Below, one piece after another: positions 38,750 through 46,160 of a stretch of 64,000 bases of DNA. How positions within the stretch are numbered: the first letter of the stretch is position 1; every line of letters starts with the position of its first letter. The translations under genes and the position numbers were made by a program. The stretch spans positions 248,001 through 312,000 of the forward strand of contig JBOEGZ010000006.1 of assembly GCA_050633705.1 (NCBI GenBank), given 5' to 3'. The notes under the pieces are model-generated. The model worked only from the letters and a program-made list of their open reading frames with translations, did not search any database and was not told the origin of the DNA. Origin of the DNA: JAJFHI01 sp050633705. GTDB lineage: Bacteria; Pseudomonadota; Alphaproteobacteria; Rhizobiales; Hyphomicrobiaceae.

Positions 38750-38802
38750 TTTAAAAGATGAACCCGCTGGTTTACAAAAGTTTGCAGCGACCATCTTTTA
38801 AA
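38750..38802 (-). promoter_or_regulatory. Hairpin 2 of the rplL-rpoB spacer
   Basis: An 11-bp outer stem TTTAAAAGATG/CATCTTTTAAA (38792-38802 with 38750-38760) and an inner 5-bp stem CGCTG/CAGCG, with a small internal loop. AT-rich outside, GC-rich inside. Confidence 0.65.
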
Positions 38803-38808
38803 GAAGAT

Positions 38809-38848
38809 CGTGGTGGGGACCTGACGCAAACGCCAAATCCCCGCCACG
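38809..38848 (-). terminator. Hairpin 1 of the rplL-rpoB spacer, probable attenuator
   Basis: Seven bases past the rplL stop, CGTGGCGGGGA pairs with TCCCCACCACG (11 bp, one G-T pair) around an 18-base loop. ATCTTCTTT follows, not a clean T-run. The position matches the rplL-rpoB attenuator of E. coli, which lowers rpoBC relative to the ribosomal genes. Partial termination is inference. Confidence 0.5.
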
Positions 38849-38855
38849 TTTCGAA

Positions 38856-39227
38856 CTACTTGAGTTCGACAGAAGCACCAGCTTCTTCGAGCTTTTTCTT
38901 AAGCTCTTCAGCTTCAGCTTTGTCGACGCCTTCTTTGACGGCTTTACCACCAGCTTCGACAAGTTCTTTCGCTTCCTTCAGGCCAAGACCTGTGATGGCG
39001 CGAACTTCCTTGATGACGTTGATTTTCTTGTCGCCTGGAGAAACCAATACAACGTCAAATTCTGATTTTTCTTCAGCAGCAGCACCGCCACCAGCGGCAG
39101 GAGCTGCAACAGCAACAGCGGCAGCAGCAGAAACGCCCCACTTTTCTTCAAGCTGCGTTGCAAGTTCAGCAGCTTCCAAAACAGTTAAGCTAGAGAGGTC
39201 GTCAATAATCTTTGTAAGATCAGTCAT
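38856..39227 (-). CDS. rplL: 50S ribosomal protein L7/L12
   Basis: A 123-residue stalk protein present in several copies on L10. The N-terminal dimerisation helix is TKIIDDLSSLTVLEAAELA, a hinge of Ala/Val/Gly follows, and the factor-binding domain contains KKINVIKEVRAITGLGLKEA. It follows rplJ by 85 bases. Confidence 0.99.
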   Translation of the reverse strand: MTDLTKIIDDLSSLTVLEAAELATQLEEKWGVSAAAAVAVAAPAAGGGAAAEEKSEFDVVLVSPGDKKINVIKEVRAITGLGLKEAKELVEAGGKAVKEGVDKAEAEELKKKLEEAGASVELK

Positions 39228-39312
39228 CGTTTAAGTCCTTAGGTTCAAACCTTATCAGTGTCTCAGCATGTGCCCATCAAGGCGCCATGCCATGGATTTC
39301 GTATCGGGCCCG

Positions 39313-39831
39313 TTAAGCAGCTTCGTCGGCGCTTGCCTTGGCTTGAACAACTCGTGTGAGCTTAGCACTTGGCTCTTTGATCGTGCGGACGATTTTCGTC
39401 TGTGGCGCGGTCAAGAGGCTAATGATCTTAGCTCTGAGTTCGTCAAGCGATGGCAGTGCAGCGAGTGCTTTGACAGCATCTGCGTCGAGAACAGTTTCCC
39501 CCATCGTTCCGCCAAGAACGACAAGCTTGTCGTTCGTTTTGGAATAATCGACGGCGGCCTTGGCTGCTGCAACCGGATCGTCTGAATAGGCGATGCAGGT
39601 TGGACCGTTGAACAAATCAGCGATCCCAGCAGATGGGGTGTTGTCGAGCGCAAGTTTTGCCAACCGGTTTTTGGCCACTTTGACTTTCCCACCAGCGTCG
39701 GCGACGCTTTTGCGGTAGGCAGTCATTTCAGCGACCGTCATTCCGGAATAGTGGGCCACAACAACCACGCCTGTGTCCTTGAACACATCGTGTAGCTGGG
39801 CTACGAGCTCACGTTTCGCGGCTCTTTCCAC
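39313..39831 (-). CDS. rplJ: 50S ribosomal protein L10
   Basis: A 172-residue stalk base and, in E. coli, the repressor of its own operon with L7/L12. MERAAKRELVAQLHDVFKDT and KVAKNRLAKLALDNTP are typical. The start is GTG (39831) with GAGGAG eight bases upstream; no ATG fits. A 396-base leader precedes it. Confidence 0.98.
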   Translation of the reverse strand: MERAAKRELVAQLHDVFKDTGVVVVAHYSGMTVAEMTAYRKSVADAGGKVKVAKNRLAKLALDNTPSAGIADLFNGPTCIAYSDDPVAAAKAAVDYSKTNDKLVVLGGTMGETVLDADAVKALAALPSLDELRAKIISLLTAPQTKIVRTIKEPSAKLTRVVQAKASADEAA

Positions 39832-40227
39832 TGGCTAACTCCTCATGTTGCAGGTGCGGTTTAATTTGCCGCCCCCTGCGGGTTGCACCTTGCTGTTTCA
39901 AACCAAATTGCTTTGGTCAAAAACAACGCTTCGTTCCTGTCCTCCGCGCTTGCCTTAAAAAAACAGCACGGGTGCGACCCAGAAGGTTCAAACCAAATAC
40001 TTCAGAAACGAGGTCTTCCTCGCCCAAATCTTTGATTTGTCTCCTATCTCATGCCGGCCCATTTGGCTTAAGCGAAATCCCTGACAAGCAAGCATCCCAC
40101 ACCGACAGTCTCGGACAGGTTCAAACCGAAGAACATTGAGATCGAAATCTCGCGGCTTTCCGATTTGACCTCTAAGACCGACACGCTCATTTCAAAGCGC
40201 TCCCGACCTTAGAAATTCTAGTTCGTA
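39832..40227 (-). promoter_or_regulatory. rplA-rplJ spacer, probable L10 leader
   Basis: 396 bases without a convincing gene. On the minus strand GGTTTGAA occurs three times (near 40127, 39994 and 39904). The 12-base string TTCAAACCAAAT occurs on the plus strand at 39897 and again exactly 90 bases on, at 39987. There is a 6-bp hairpin CAAATC/GATTTG at 40025-40039 and a short GGGT/ACCC stem followed by seven T (39957-39963). The position is that of the L10 autoregulatory leader. I saw no well-spaced promoter. Confidence 0.5.
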
Positions 40228-40971
40228 TTAAGCGTCACCCGCCAACACAGAACCAACGTCAACTTTGACGCCAGGCCCCATCGTTGATGAGATCGAGATC
40301 CGCTTAACGTAAGTACCTTTTGCGCCCGTTGGCTTGGCCTTGGCCACCGCATCAACGAAGGCTTTGATGTTTGTCACAAGGTCTGCTTCCGAGAAGCTCG
40401 CCTTGCCAACACCAGCATGAATGATGCCAGACTTTTCAACGCGGAATTCAACCGCGCCACCCTTAGCGCCCTTTACAGCCGCCTCGATGTCCATCGTTAC
40501 TGTGCCAACGCGTGGGTTTGGCATCATGCCGCGCGGGCCTAACACCTTACCAAGGCGACCGACAAGACCCATCATATCTGGTGTCGCAATACAGCGATCG
40601 AAATCGATGTTGCCTTTCGAAACCTGTTCGACGAGGTCTTCGGCCCCAACAATATCAGCGCCTGCAGCTTTTGCTTCGTCCGCTTTCTTGTCGCGAGCAA
40701 AAACAGCGACCTTCGCTGTGCGGCCTGAGCCCTTCGGCAATTGGCAAACACCGCGGACCATTTGGTCTGCGTGTTTGGGATCAACGCCGAGGTTCATTGC
40801 GATTTCAATGGTCTCGTCGAATTTCGCTTTCGCGCGCTCTTTCATCAGCTTTACAGCTTCGGCGATTGCATAGGTTTCGTCGCGAGAATAACCCTGCTGG
40901 GCTGCAGCAAAACGCTTGCCGCCTGCAGCGCGTGTGGCGCGAATTTGTTCAGGTGTGTGTGTTGTTGCCAT
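40228..40971 (-). CDS. rplA: 50S ribosomal protein L1
   Basis: A 247-residue L1-stalk protein, in E. coli the repressor of rplKA. GVDPKHADQMVRGVCQLPKG, MMGLVGRLGKVLGPRGMMPN and the final STMGPGVKVDV are diagnostic. The ATG at 40971 (MATTHTPEQIRATRAAGGKR) fits the family; the frame extends 16 codons upstream into rplK. Four bases separate it from rplK. Confidence 0.99.
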   Translation of the reverse strand: MATTHTPEQIRATRAAGGKRFAAAQQGYSRDETYAIAEAVKLMKERAKAKFDETIEIAMNLGVDPKHADQMVRGVCQLPKGSGRTAKVAVFARDKKADEAKAAGADIVGAEDLVEQVSKGNIDFDRCIATPDMMGLVGRLGKVLGPRGMMPNPRVGTVTMDIEAAVKGAKGGAVEFRVEKSGIIHAGVGKASFSEADLVTNIKAFVDAVAKAKPTGAKGTYVKRISISSTMGPGVKVDVGSVLAGDA

Positions 40972-40975
40972 GATC

Positions 40976-41404
40976 TTATTCCACCACCTCGATACCCATT
41001 GACCGTGCTGAGCCAGCAATTGTGCGTGCCGCTTGCTCGACGTCGTCTGTATTCAAATCCACCAGTTTCAGCTCAGCGATTTCGCGAACCTGTTTCATCG
41101 TGACCGAGCCAGCAGTATTGCGCCCAGGCTCTTGACTGCCAGATGACAGCTTGGCTGCCTTCTTTAAGTAGAACGACGCTGGCGGCGTCTTCATTACAAA
41201 CGTGAATGACTTGTCTGTGAAAACTGTGATCTTCACTGGAATAGGTGTGTCTGGTTCGACATCTTTCGTTTTGGCGTTAAACGCCTTACAAAATTCCATG
41301 ATGTTGACACCGCGCTGGCCAAGCGCAGGACCGATTGGTGGCGACGGGTTCGCCTTGCCAGCCGGCACCTGTAGGTTGATAAAGCCGTCAATTTTCTTCG
41401 CCAT
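40976..41404 (-). CDS. rplK: 50S ribosomal protein L11
   Basis: A 142-residue GTPase-centre protein. FINLQVPAGKANPSPPIGPA, LGQRGVNIMEFCKAFNAKT and the C-terminal TIAGSARSMGIEV are typical. Its ribosome binding site lies within a small leader structure (41411-41445). Confidence 0.99.
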   Translation of the reverse strand: MAKKIDGFINLQVPAGKANPSPPIGPALGQRGVNIMEFCKAFNAKTKDVEPDTPIPVKITVFTDKSFTFVMKTPPASFYLKKAAKLSSGSQEPGRNTAGSVTMKQVREIAELKLVDLNTDDVEQAARTIAGSARSMGIEVVE

Positions 41405-41410
41405 AAGTTC

Positions 41411-41445
41411 CCCTGAACTTTATGCGAGACCCAAAGGTCTCAGGG
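41411..41445 (-). promoter_or_regulatory. Leader hairpin over the rplK ribosome binding site, possible L1 operator
   Basis: On the minus strand CCCT, then GAGACC-TTTG-GGTCTC (6-bp stem), then an 11-base stretch and AGGG. The last four bases belong to the CAGGGGA ribosome binding site, so the outer CCCT/AGGG pairing would hide it. In E. coli L1 binds this position. The match to an L1 site is inference from shape and place. Confidence 0.4.
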
Positions 41446-41630
41446 TTAGCGGTCCACGAAACAATCAACATCACCGATGCTGTCGCCTCTCCCGCACATG
41501 ACTGGCGATATGGTCAAACACTTTGCCCGATCACCAACCCGACACACCGTTGCGCCGGGATTTTCCGGTTGGCCACACACCCGTATTTCGGGCCGGCAGA
41601 CAACCTAAAGCAAAATCGATAAGCCGCCTT

Positions 41631-42167
41631 TTAGCTGGCGACCTTCTCGACCTGGCCAAATTCCAATTCCACAGGCGTTGGACGACCAAAGATCGACACC
41701 GCCACCTTGAGCCTTGCACGCTCTTCGTCGACTTCCTCGACATGACCAGAGAACGATGCAAATGGCCCATCCGCCACTTTGACCTGTTCGCCAACTTCGA
41801 AACTGATCGTTGGCTTAGGACGCTCTACGCCTTCCTTCACTTGATGAAGGATGCGCATCGCCTCTTCTTCACCGATTGGCATCGGCTTATTGTCAGAGCC
41901 CAGGAAACCCGTAACTTTCGGTGTGTTTCGGATCATCACGAACGCTGCGTCCGTCATCTCCATCTTCACCAACACGTATCCTGGCAAAAACTTGCGTTCC
42001 GTCTGAATTTTACGGCCACGCTTTACCTCAACGACATCCTCGGTTGGCACCAAGACTTCTTCAAAAGCATCTTCCAAACCTTCTGCCTTCGCGCGCTCGA
42101 TAATGGCATCAGCCACTTTGCGCTCAAAGTTTGTGTAAGCATGAACGATGTACCAGCGCTTGGTCAT
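41631..42167 (-). CDS. nusG: Transcription termination/antitermination protein NusG
   Basis: A 178-residue RNA polymerase-bound factor. The NGN domain starts WYIVHAYTNFERKVAD and includes ERKFLPGYVLVKMEM; the KOW domain is VADGPFASFSGHVEEVDEE. It couples to S10 (24674) and Rho. Behind it a 226-base spacer leads to rplK. Confidence 0.98.
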   Translation of the reverse strand: MTKRWYIVHAYTNFERKVADAIIERAKAEGLEDAFEEVLVPTEDVVEVKRGRKIQTERKFLPGYVLVKMEMTDAAFVMIRNTPKVTGFLGSDNKPMPIGEEEAMRILHQVKEGVERPKPTISFEVGEQVKVADGPFASFSGHVEEVDEERARLKVAVSIFGRPTPVELEFGQVEKVAS

Positions 42168-42246
42168 CCGTAGTCTCTATCTTCGCTTAGCTCGTGAGAA
42201 ATCAGCCCGCAGCACCGCTGCCGACCGCGACAATAAAGCCGGTCAA

Positions 42247-42441
42247 TTACCGGCCGATATTCAAGATTGTGTTCACAATCCAACCCAACAGTTGGTCTGC
42301 AAAAAGAAAGAAGATTGCGGCCAACGACACCATGATCAAAACCATCACAGTGGTGATCCATACTTCTTTCCAAGTTGGCCAAGTGACTTTCGACACTTCA
42401 GCACGAACTTCCTGCGCGAATACAAACGGATTTTTCGCCAT
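42247..42441 (-). CDS. secE: Protein translocase subunit SecE (short form)
   Basis: A 64-residue single-helix SecE. The amphipathic stretch EVRAEVSKVTWPTWKEVWIT carries the conserved SKVTWPT, and one hydrophobic helix follows (VMVLIMVSLAAIFFLFADQL). Partner of SecY at 13171. Sits between tRNA-Trp and nusG. Confidence 0.97.
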   Translation of the reverse strand: MAKNPFVFAQEVRAEVSKVTWPTWKEVWITTVMVLIMVSLAAIFFLFADQLLGWIVNTILNIGR

Positions 42442-42559
42442 CTAATCAGCTATCCAGAGGAGCTAAATTTCAAAAACTTCACTTGCAACAACAGCAACAA
42501 CAGAAACGACAATTTGCACTGACTCCACCGCCCTCACCGCGGAATCAATGCATAAGTCC

Positions 42560-42635
42560 TGGCAGGGGCGGGGGGACTTGAACCCACAACCTTCGGTTTT
42601 GGAGACCGACGCTCTACCAATTGAGCTACACCCCT
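42560..42635 (-). tRNA. trnW: tRNA-Trp (CCA anticodon)
   Basis: A full cloverleaf on the minus strand, 76 bases with the CCA end encoded. Acceptor AGGGGTG/CGCCCCT (one T-G pair), D-arm GCTC/GAGC, anticodon loop CTCCAAA with anticodon CCA, T-arm TTGTGGGTTCAAGTCCCC. Just ahead of secE, as in many proteobacteria. Confidence 0.98.
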
Positions 42636-42678
42636 AAGCTGGCTTTGTGGCGTCTGTCACACTGCGCAAGGCGCGCAT

Positions 42679-42706
42679 CTCTAACCCATCAAAAGCAGGT
42701 TGTCAC
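42679..42706 (-). promoter_or_regulatory. Possible promoter for tRNA-Trp-secE-nusG
   Basis: GTGACA (42706-42701) and TTAGAG (42684-42679) with a 16-base spacer on the minus strand, about 45 bases upstream of the tRNA. Both hexamers are imperfect. Confidence 0.35.
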
Positions 42707-42789
42707 GTGCCAAGATAGCTTTTTGCTTGCGTGTGTCCATTTTACTCTATTGTAGACGCATTAACTATTTTTATTCCGTATGCATTATA

Positions 42790-43110
42790 TTAAGCTGGCT
42801 CAACAACCACTGCGGTACCATAGGCCAGCACCTCCGTTACTGCAGACGCCATCTCATTGGCATCGTAGCGCATGGCAATAATCGCATTCGCGCCTTGGGC
42901 TTCAGCCTCACTAATCAAATTTTCATAGGCTTCCTGGCGCGCCTTTTCTGCCAATTCCGCATACAGAGAAATGCTGCCGCCAAGAAAAATTTGGATCGCA
43001 GCCCCAATATTCCCAACCACGCTGCGAGAACGGACGGAAAGACCGCGCGTGACCCCAATTGTTCTAGTTACGCGGTAGCCAGGAATTTCGTTGGTTGTAA
43101 CGACGAGCAT
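42790..43110 (-). CDS. YbjQ/UPF0145 family protein
   Basis: A 106-residue pentamer-forming family (once called DUF74) of unknown role. The start at 43110 gives MLVVTTNEIPGYRVTRTIGV, the family N-terminus. RGLSVRSRSVVGNIGA, ARQEAYENLISEAEAQGANA and YGTAVVVEP follow. The frame is open 19 codons further upstream. It sits ahead of tRNA-Trp, where relatives often carry tuf. Function unknown; a metal-binding role has been suggested for the family. Confidence 0.9.
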   Translation of the reverse strand: MLVVTTNEIPGYRVTRTIGVTRGLSVRSRSVVGNIGAAIQIFLGGSISLYAELAEKARQEAYENLISEAEAQGANAIIAMRYDANEMASAVTEVLAYGTAVVVEPA

Positions 43111-43413
43111 ATCTATATCCGTTTTGGGAGTGAGGAGGAGCGCGGGCGCCAATTTCGGCATGCTCAAAACTTCATAACGTGTTGCCGAGCACAGGTCAGG
43201 CGGAAAGCTTCAATCGTGACCCTCATCAGTCTTTTGTTAGCAAATGACCACGAGACTTCTCAACCAGTTCCGAAATAAGCCCCACAAAGCATCAATCCCG
43301 AGATGAGTTTCGTATTTCAACGCTGTCCACGCTAAATGTCACGGACAGACGCCTGTTTCATTGACAATTTCACATTTATTCCGCACACGTGCTTTGCTGT
43401 TTTGGGGTAAACC

Positions 43414-43869
43414 ATGCTTCGTATCTCTTTTTGGGTCATCATTCTTGCAACACTGGGACTGGCAGGCTGTAAGGAACCACTCTCACCAGACCAAATAGCA
43501 AAATTGAAGGGTGGTACAACGACCGTTGTTGTTCATGGATTTTGTATCCCGATGGATCACTTAATTCAGACGGCTATGACGAGAGTGAAATTGGATTTTG
43601 TCGTCAATGACAAAATCGTTGGCAGCATGTGGACCTGTAGCCATGCAACTTTCAAAGTTCCTTCCGGCTACTGGAAAGCCAAGTTTACTCAAGCTGGTTT
43701 CATAGTCCCCCTAAGTCACCATATTTTTGAACCAACTTTTCACCCAGGTAAGACCCAATATTTGTACATGGCACCTGCGGGAAACAGTACTTTCAGTGGT
43801 CGATGGGTTAGCAAAGCTCAGTCAGACGAAGGTATTGCTGCAATAAAGAATATCAAACAGTTTTACTGA
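43414..43869 (+). CDS. Small lipoprotein of unknown function
   Basis: A 151-residue protein with a lipoprotein signal peptide (ISFWVIILATLGLAGC, lipobox LAGC, Cys19). The mature part of about 133 residues has two further Cys that could pair (GFCIPMD and MWTCSHAT) and strand-rich stretches (TTTVVVHGF, KLDFVVNDKIVGSMW, TQYLYMAPAG). No family recognised. It is the only plus-strand gene between the tRNAs, converges with the SH3 gene, and is preceded by GGGG at suitable spacing. A role at the inner face of the outer membrane is inferred from the lipobox. Confidence 0.8.
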   Translation: MLRISFWVIILATLGLAGCKEPLSPDQIAKLKGGTTTVVVHGFCIPMDHLIQTAMTRVKLDFVVNDKIVGSMWTCSHATFKVPSGYWKAKFTQAGFIVPLSHHIFEPTFHPGKTQYLYMAPAGNSTFSGRWVSKAQSDEGIAAIKNIKQFY

Positions 43870-43921
43870 TCATCTCGGTTATAAGGTGACAACGTTTCCT
43901 GAGTGCCCAGCACATCAGCGA

Positions 43922-45307
43922 CTAGCGAATGGTCTTGGCGTTCAGCTCGATATAATAGCGGTGTACCCAGCCGCGGTGTTGGCGATGGGCCACCGGGCAC
44001 CACTCTCCGCGACATGCGCCTGTAATCGCGACGTCGTCGGCATTCGGTGCAATGGCACCGGAAACGGGCGCGGACGCCGAGGGCTGGCGGCGAATATTTA
44101 AAACATCGCCATCGTAAACACCAACGACGCGAAAGCGCTTTTGCACAGCAACTCGCGGCGCTTCACGCTCCAAGTATTTTTGATGCACCCAGCCGTGGCG
44201 GTTTGCGTATTTAACCCGGCACCAATCTCGCGAACACGCACCAGCCATCTCAACACCTGTGGCATCGGATGGAATTGTTGTGACAATCGCGCCAGCAACA
44301 TCTGGCTCGGCGCGCATATTGAGCACATCCCACGACGCAACTCCGGCAACACGAAAACGAGGTGTGGCGGTTGCTGCGTTGTTTTTTGCCGTCACGAAAC
44401 CTGCACGCGTGCTGCGGGGAGGCACGTTTTCCTGGGCATTTTGGGCCCGCTCCTTAACGCGCAGATCGGCCAGCTTTTTCAATTCCGCTCTTAATGCTTT
44501 TTGCCTCTCCGCCCAGCGCTGTTGCGGTGTTTTCGCCGAACCCGCCGACCAACCAGGTGTAGCAGCACGCACCGGCGATAGCGCCACATGACGCGGTGGC
44601 GCTAATGCCGCAACAGTCGTCCTGGTCTTACGCTCGACTTGGCGGGGCTTTGCATTGGCCGCAACAGCCTTTTTAACGGCTGGCTTTTTATTGGCGGGTT
44701 TATCCGCGACCACAACAGCGTCACTTGTCGGCGTGTTACTTTCGGTGACAGCAGGCACCTTTGGTTTTCTGCTTGGAATCGGAAACGGTGCGCCAAGTCC
44801 GGTCGGCGGACCTATCCGCACATGTTTTTTACGTTTTTTGGGTTTCTTCCGACTGGCAACCACGGTCTTTTTCGAGCGCGCAACAATTGTCGCAAGACCA
44901 CTTTCACCTTTGCCATCGTTCCAATGAAAGTCCGCGCCTTTGCGGCGAATATCGAGACAGTTTTTCTTGCCTTTAAACCAGACGTTCCATTGCTGGCAGA
45001 GCTTTGATCCGGAAATCCACCATTTGCCCTCGTCGCGTGAGGCACCGAGATAAAAGCTCAACATCGTACCAGCGCGACCGGTGAGCGTCCCGTTATGGCG
45101 ATAAAGAACAGGCAACACGCCTCCCACGGGTGTGTGAAGGTGAACGGTCGTCCCACTAATGAGTTTGCTGATTTCCGGCCCTGACAACGGCGGCGGGCCT
45201 GCCGCACGCGTTGGGGCCGCCAAGAACAAAGCGACAAATGTTATGGCCGCCGACGTTACAATGAACCCGCTCAACAGGCGCGGTGTCGATAGGAAGTCGT
45301 TACGCAT
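43922..45307 (-). CDS. Exported protein with an N-terminal DUF995-like domain and two C-terminal SH3b domains
   Basis: A 461-residue protein. A signal peptide (LLSGFIVTSAAITFVALFLA, cut near TRAAG) is followed by a domain with KWWISGSKLCQQWNVW and DFHWNDGKGE that recalls DUF995. Then come about 170 residues of Lys/Arg/Pro/Ala linker, then two bacterial SH3 domains of about 60 residues, each with VLN(M/I)R, a G-x-C pair and a GWVH motif (RHGWVHQKYLE; HRGWVHRYYIE). Such SH3b pairs often bind peptidoglycan. The start at 45307 has CAGGA upstream; an ATG seven codons earlier is also possible. Domain calls are by eye. Confidence 0.8.
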   Translation of the reverse strand: MRNDFLSTPRLLSGFIVTSAAITFVALFLAAPTRAAGPPPLSGPEISKLISGTTVHLHTPVGGVLPVLYRHNGTLTGRAGTMLSFYLGASRDEGKWWISGSKLCQQWNVWFKGKKNCLDIRRKGADFHWNDGKGESGLATIVARSKKTVVASRKKPKKRKKHVRIGPPTGLGAPFPIPSRKPKVPAVTESNTPTSDAVVVADKPANKKPAVKKAVAANAKPRQVERKTRTTVAALAPPRHVALSPVRAATPGWSAGSAKTPQQRWAERQKALRAELKKLADLRVKERAQNAQENVPPRSTRAGFVTAKNNAATATPRFRVAGVASWDVLNMRAEPDVAGAIVTTIPSDATGVEMAGACSRDWCRVKYANRHGWVHQKYLEREAPRVAVQKRFRVVGVYDGDVLNIRRQPSASAPVSGAIAPNADDVAITGACRGEWCPVAHRQHRGWVHRYYIELNAKTIR

Positions 45308-45609
45308 ACTCAGTCCTGACAGAAACATCCCCCTCGAATGTCCCTGCGGACGGTTAATGAACGGTAAATGCGGCGAAGCTTAGATGTTATTTTGACAAAT
45401 AACTGACAGAAAACTGTTATGCGCCTGAGAACAAAGTCAAAGACCACGGCTGAGAAAGGCTGATCGGCAACGGTTGAATAGGATGTCCTAGAAAGGGCAA
45501 CCAAAATCGATCCACCCCAACACCGAAAGGTGTTGGGCAGCAAAAAACCACGCAGGTTTGGCTGCAGCCATCTCAGCGGGGTAGATCAGTCTGGGGTTTT
45601 GGAAAGTTT
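45308..45609. other. Spacer between the SH3 gene and tRNA-Gly (302 bases)
   Basis: No gene seen. It holds a strong hairpin (45516-45537) and, next to it on the minus strand, GGTTTTTTG, which could end the tRNA transcript. The rest is presumably the promoter of the SH3 gene. Confidence 0.5.
45516..45537 (-). terminator. Perfect 9-bp hairpin downstream of tRNA-Gly
   Basis: CCCAACACC/GGTGTTGGG around a four-base loop (GAAA on the plus strand, TTTC on the minus). It lies about 70 bases behind tRNA-Gly. The nearby six-T run is on the wrong side for a classical terminator, so its role is open. Confidence 0.4.
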
Positions 45610-45683
45610 TGGAGCGGGTAGCGGGAATCGAACCCGCGTATTCAGCTTGGAAGGCTGCTGCACTACCATTGTGCTATACCCGC
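45610..45683 (-). tRNA. trnG: tRNA-Gly (TCC anticodon)
   Basis: 74 bases with CCA encoded. Acceptor GCGGGTA/TACCCGC, D-arm GCAC/GTGC, anticodon loop CTTCCAA with anticodon TCC, T-arm CGCGGGTTCGATTCCCGC. Confidence 0.98.
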
Positions 45684-45798
45684 GTCTCATTTTTTGGCCG
45701 AACGCGTCTCATCCTCGTTCGTTGCGTGCTCACGTCACCAACCGGTAATAACACATCAAGACCGAGTTACATACGATCCTACCCGCCAAAAAACGGGA

Positions 45799-45884
45799 TG
45801 GTGGAGGAGGTTGGATTCGAACCAACGTAGACATAAGTCAGCGGATTTACAGTCCGCCCCCTTTAGCCACTCGGGCACTCCTCC
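45799..45884 (-). tRNA. trnY: tRNA-Tyr (GTA anticodon)
   Basis: 86 bases, class II with a long variable arm, CCA encoded. Acceptor GGAGGAG/CTCCTCC, anticodon loop CTGTAAA with anticodon GTA, T-arm GTTGGTTCGAATCCAAC. About 115 bases upstream of tRNA-Gly; probably one transcript. Confidence 0.98.
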
Positions 45885-45921
45885 GTGCCATTGCCCGAAT
45901 TGTAGAGACCTACAATCCTAC

Positions 45922-45953
45922 AAAAAAAATCGCCCCACTCAACAATCGGGGGC
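45922..45953 (-). terminator. Terminator-like hairpin upstream of tRNA-Tyr
   Basis: On the minus strand GCCCC/GGGGC around an 11-12 base loop, followed by GATTTTTTTT. It would stop transcripts entering the tRNA genes from the antisense strand of rlmB. The stem is only five pairs. Confidence 0.4.
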
Positions 45954-46160
45954 AACGGTCCCGGTTTATGCGTTTGGGATGGGGAGATGTCAACCAGGAT
46001 ATGCCCGCAAATCGGCTCGAAACCGGGCAATACAGGCGACCAACGGCGATGGTGCATGACTTTGGCATCGCGTTGGCGTACACAACGGCGATATTCTGCA
46101 ACATTCCATGCCCCACATTGGCGTCATTTGGCGCCCTCACCTCTATGAGCTTTAAGACCT

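Noticed and set aside
40068..40190. A 40-codon ORF (MSVSVLEVKS...) in the rplA-rplJ spacer
   Set aside because: No ribosome binding site, ends far from rplJ, and the region is better explained as an RNA leader.
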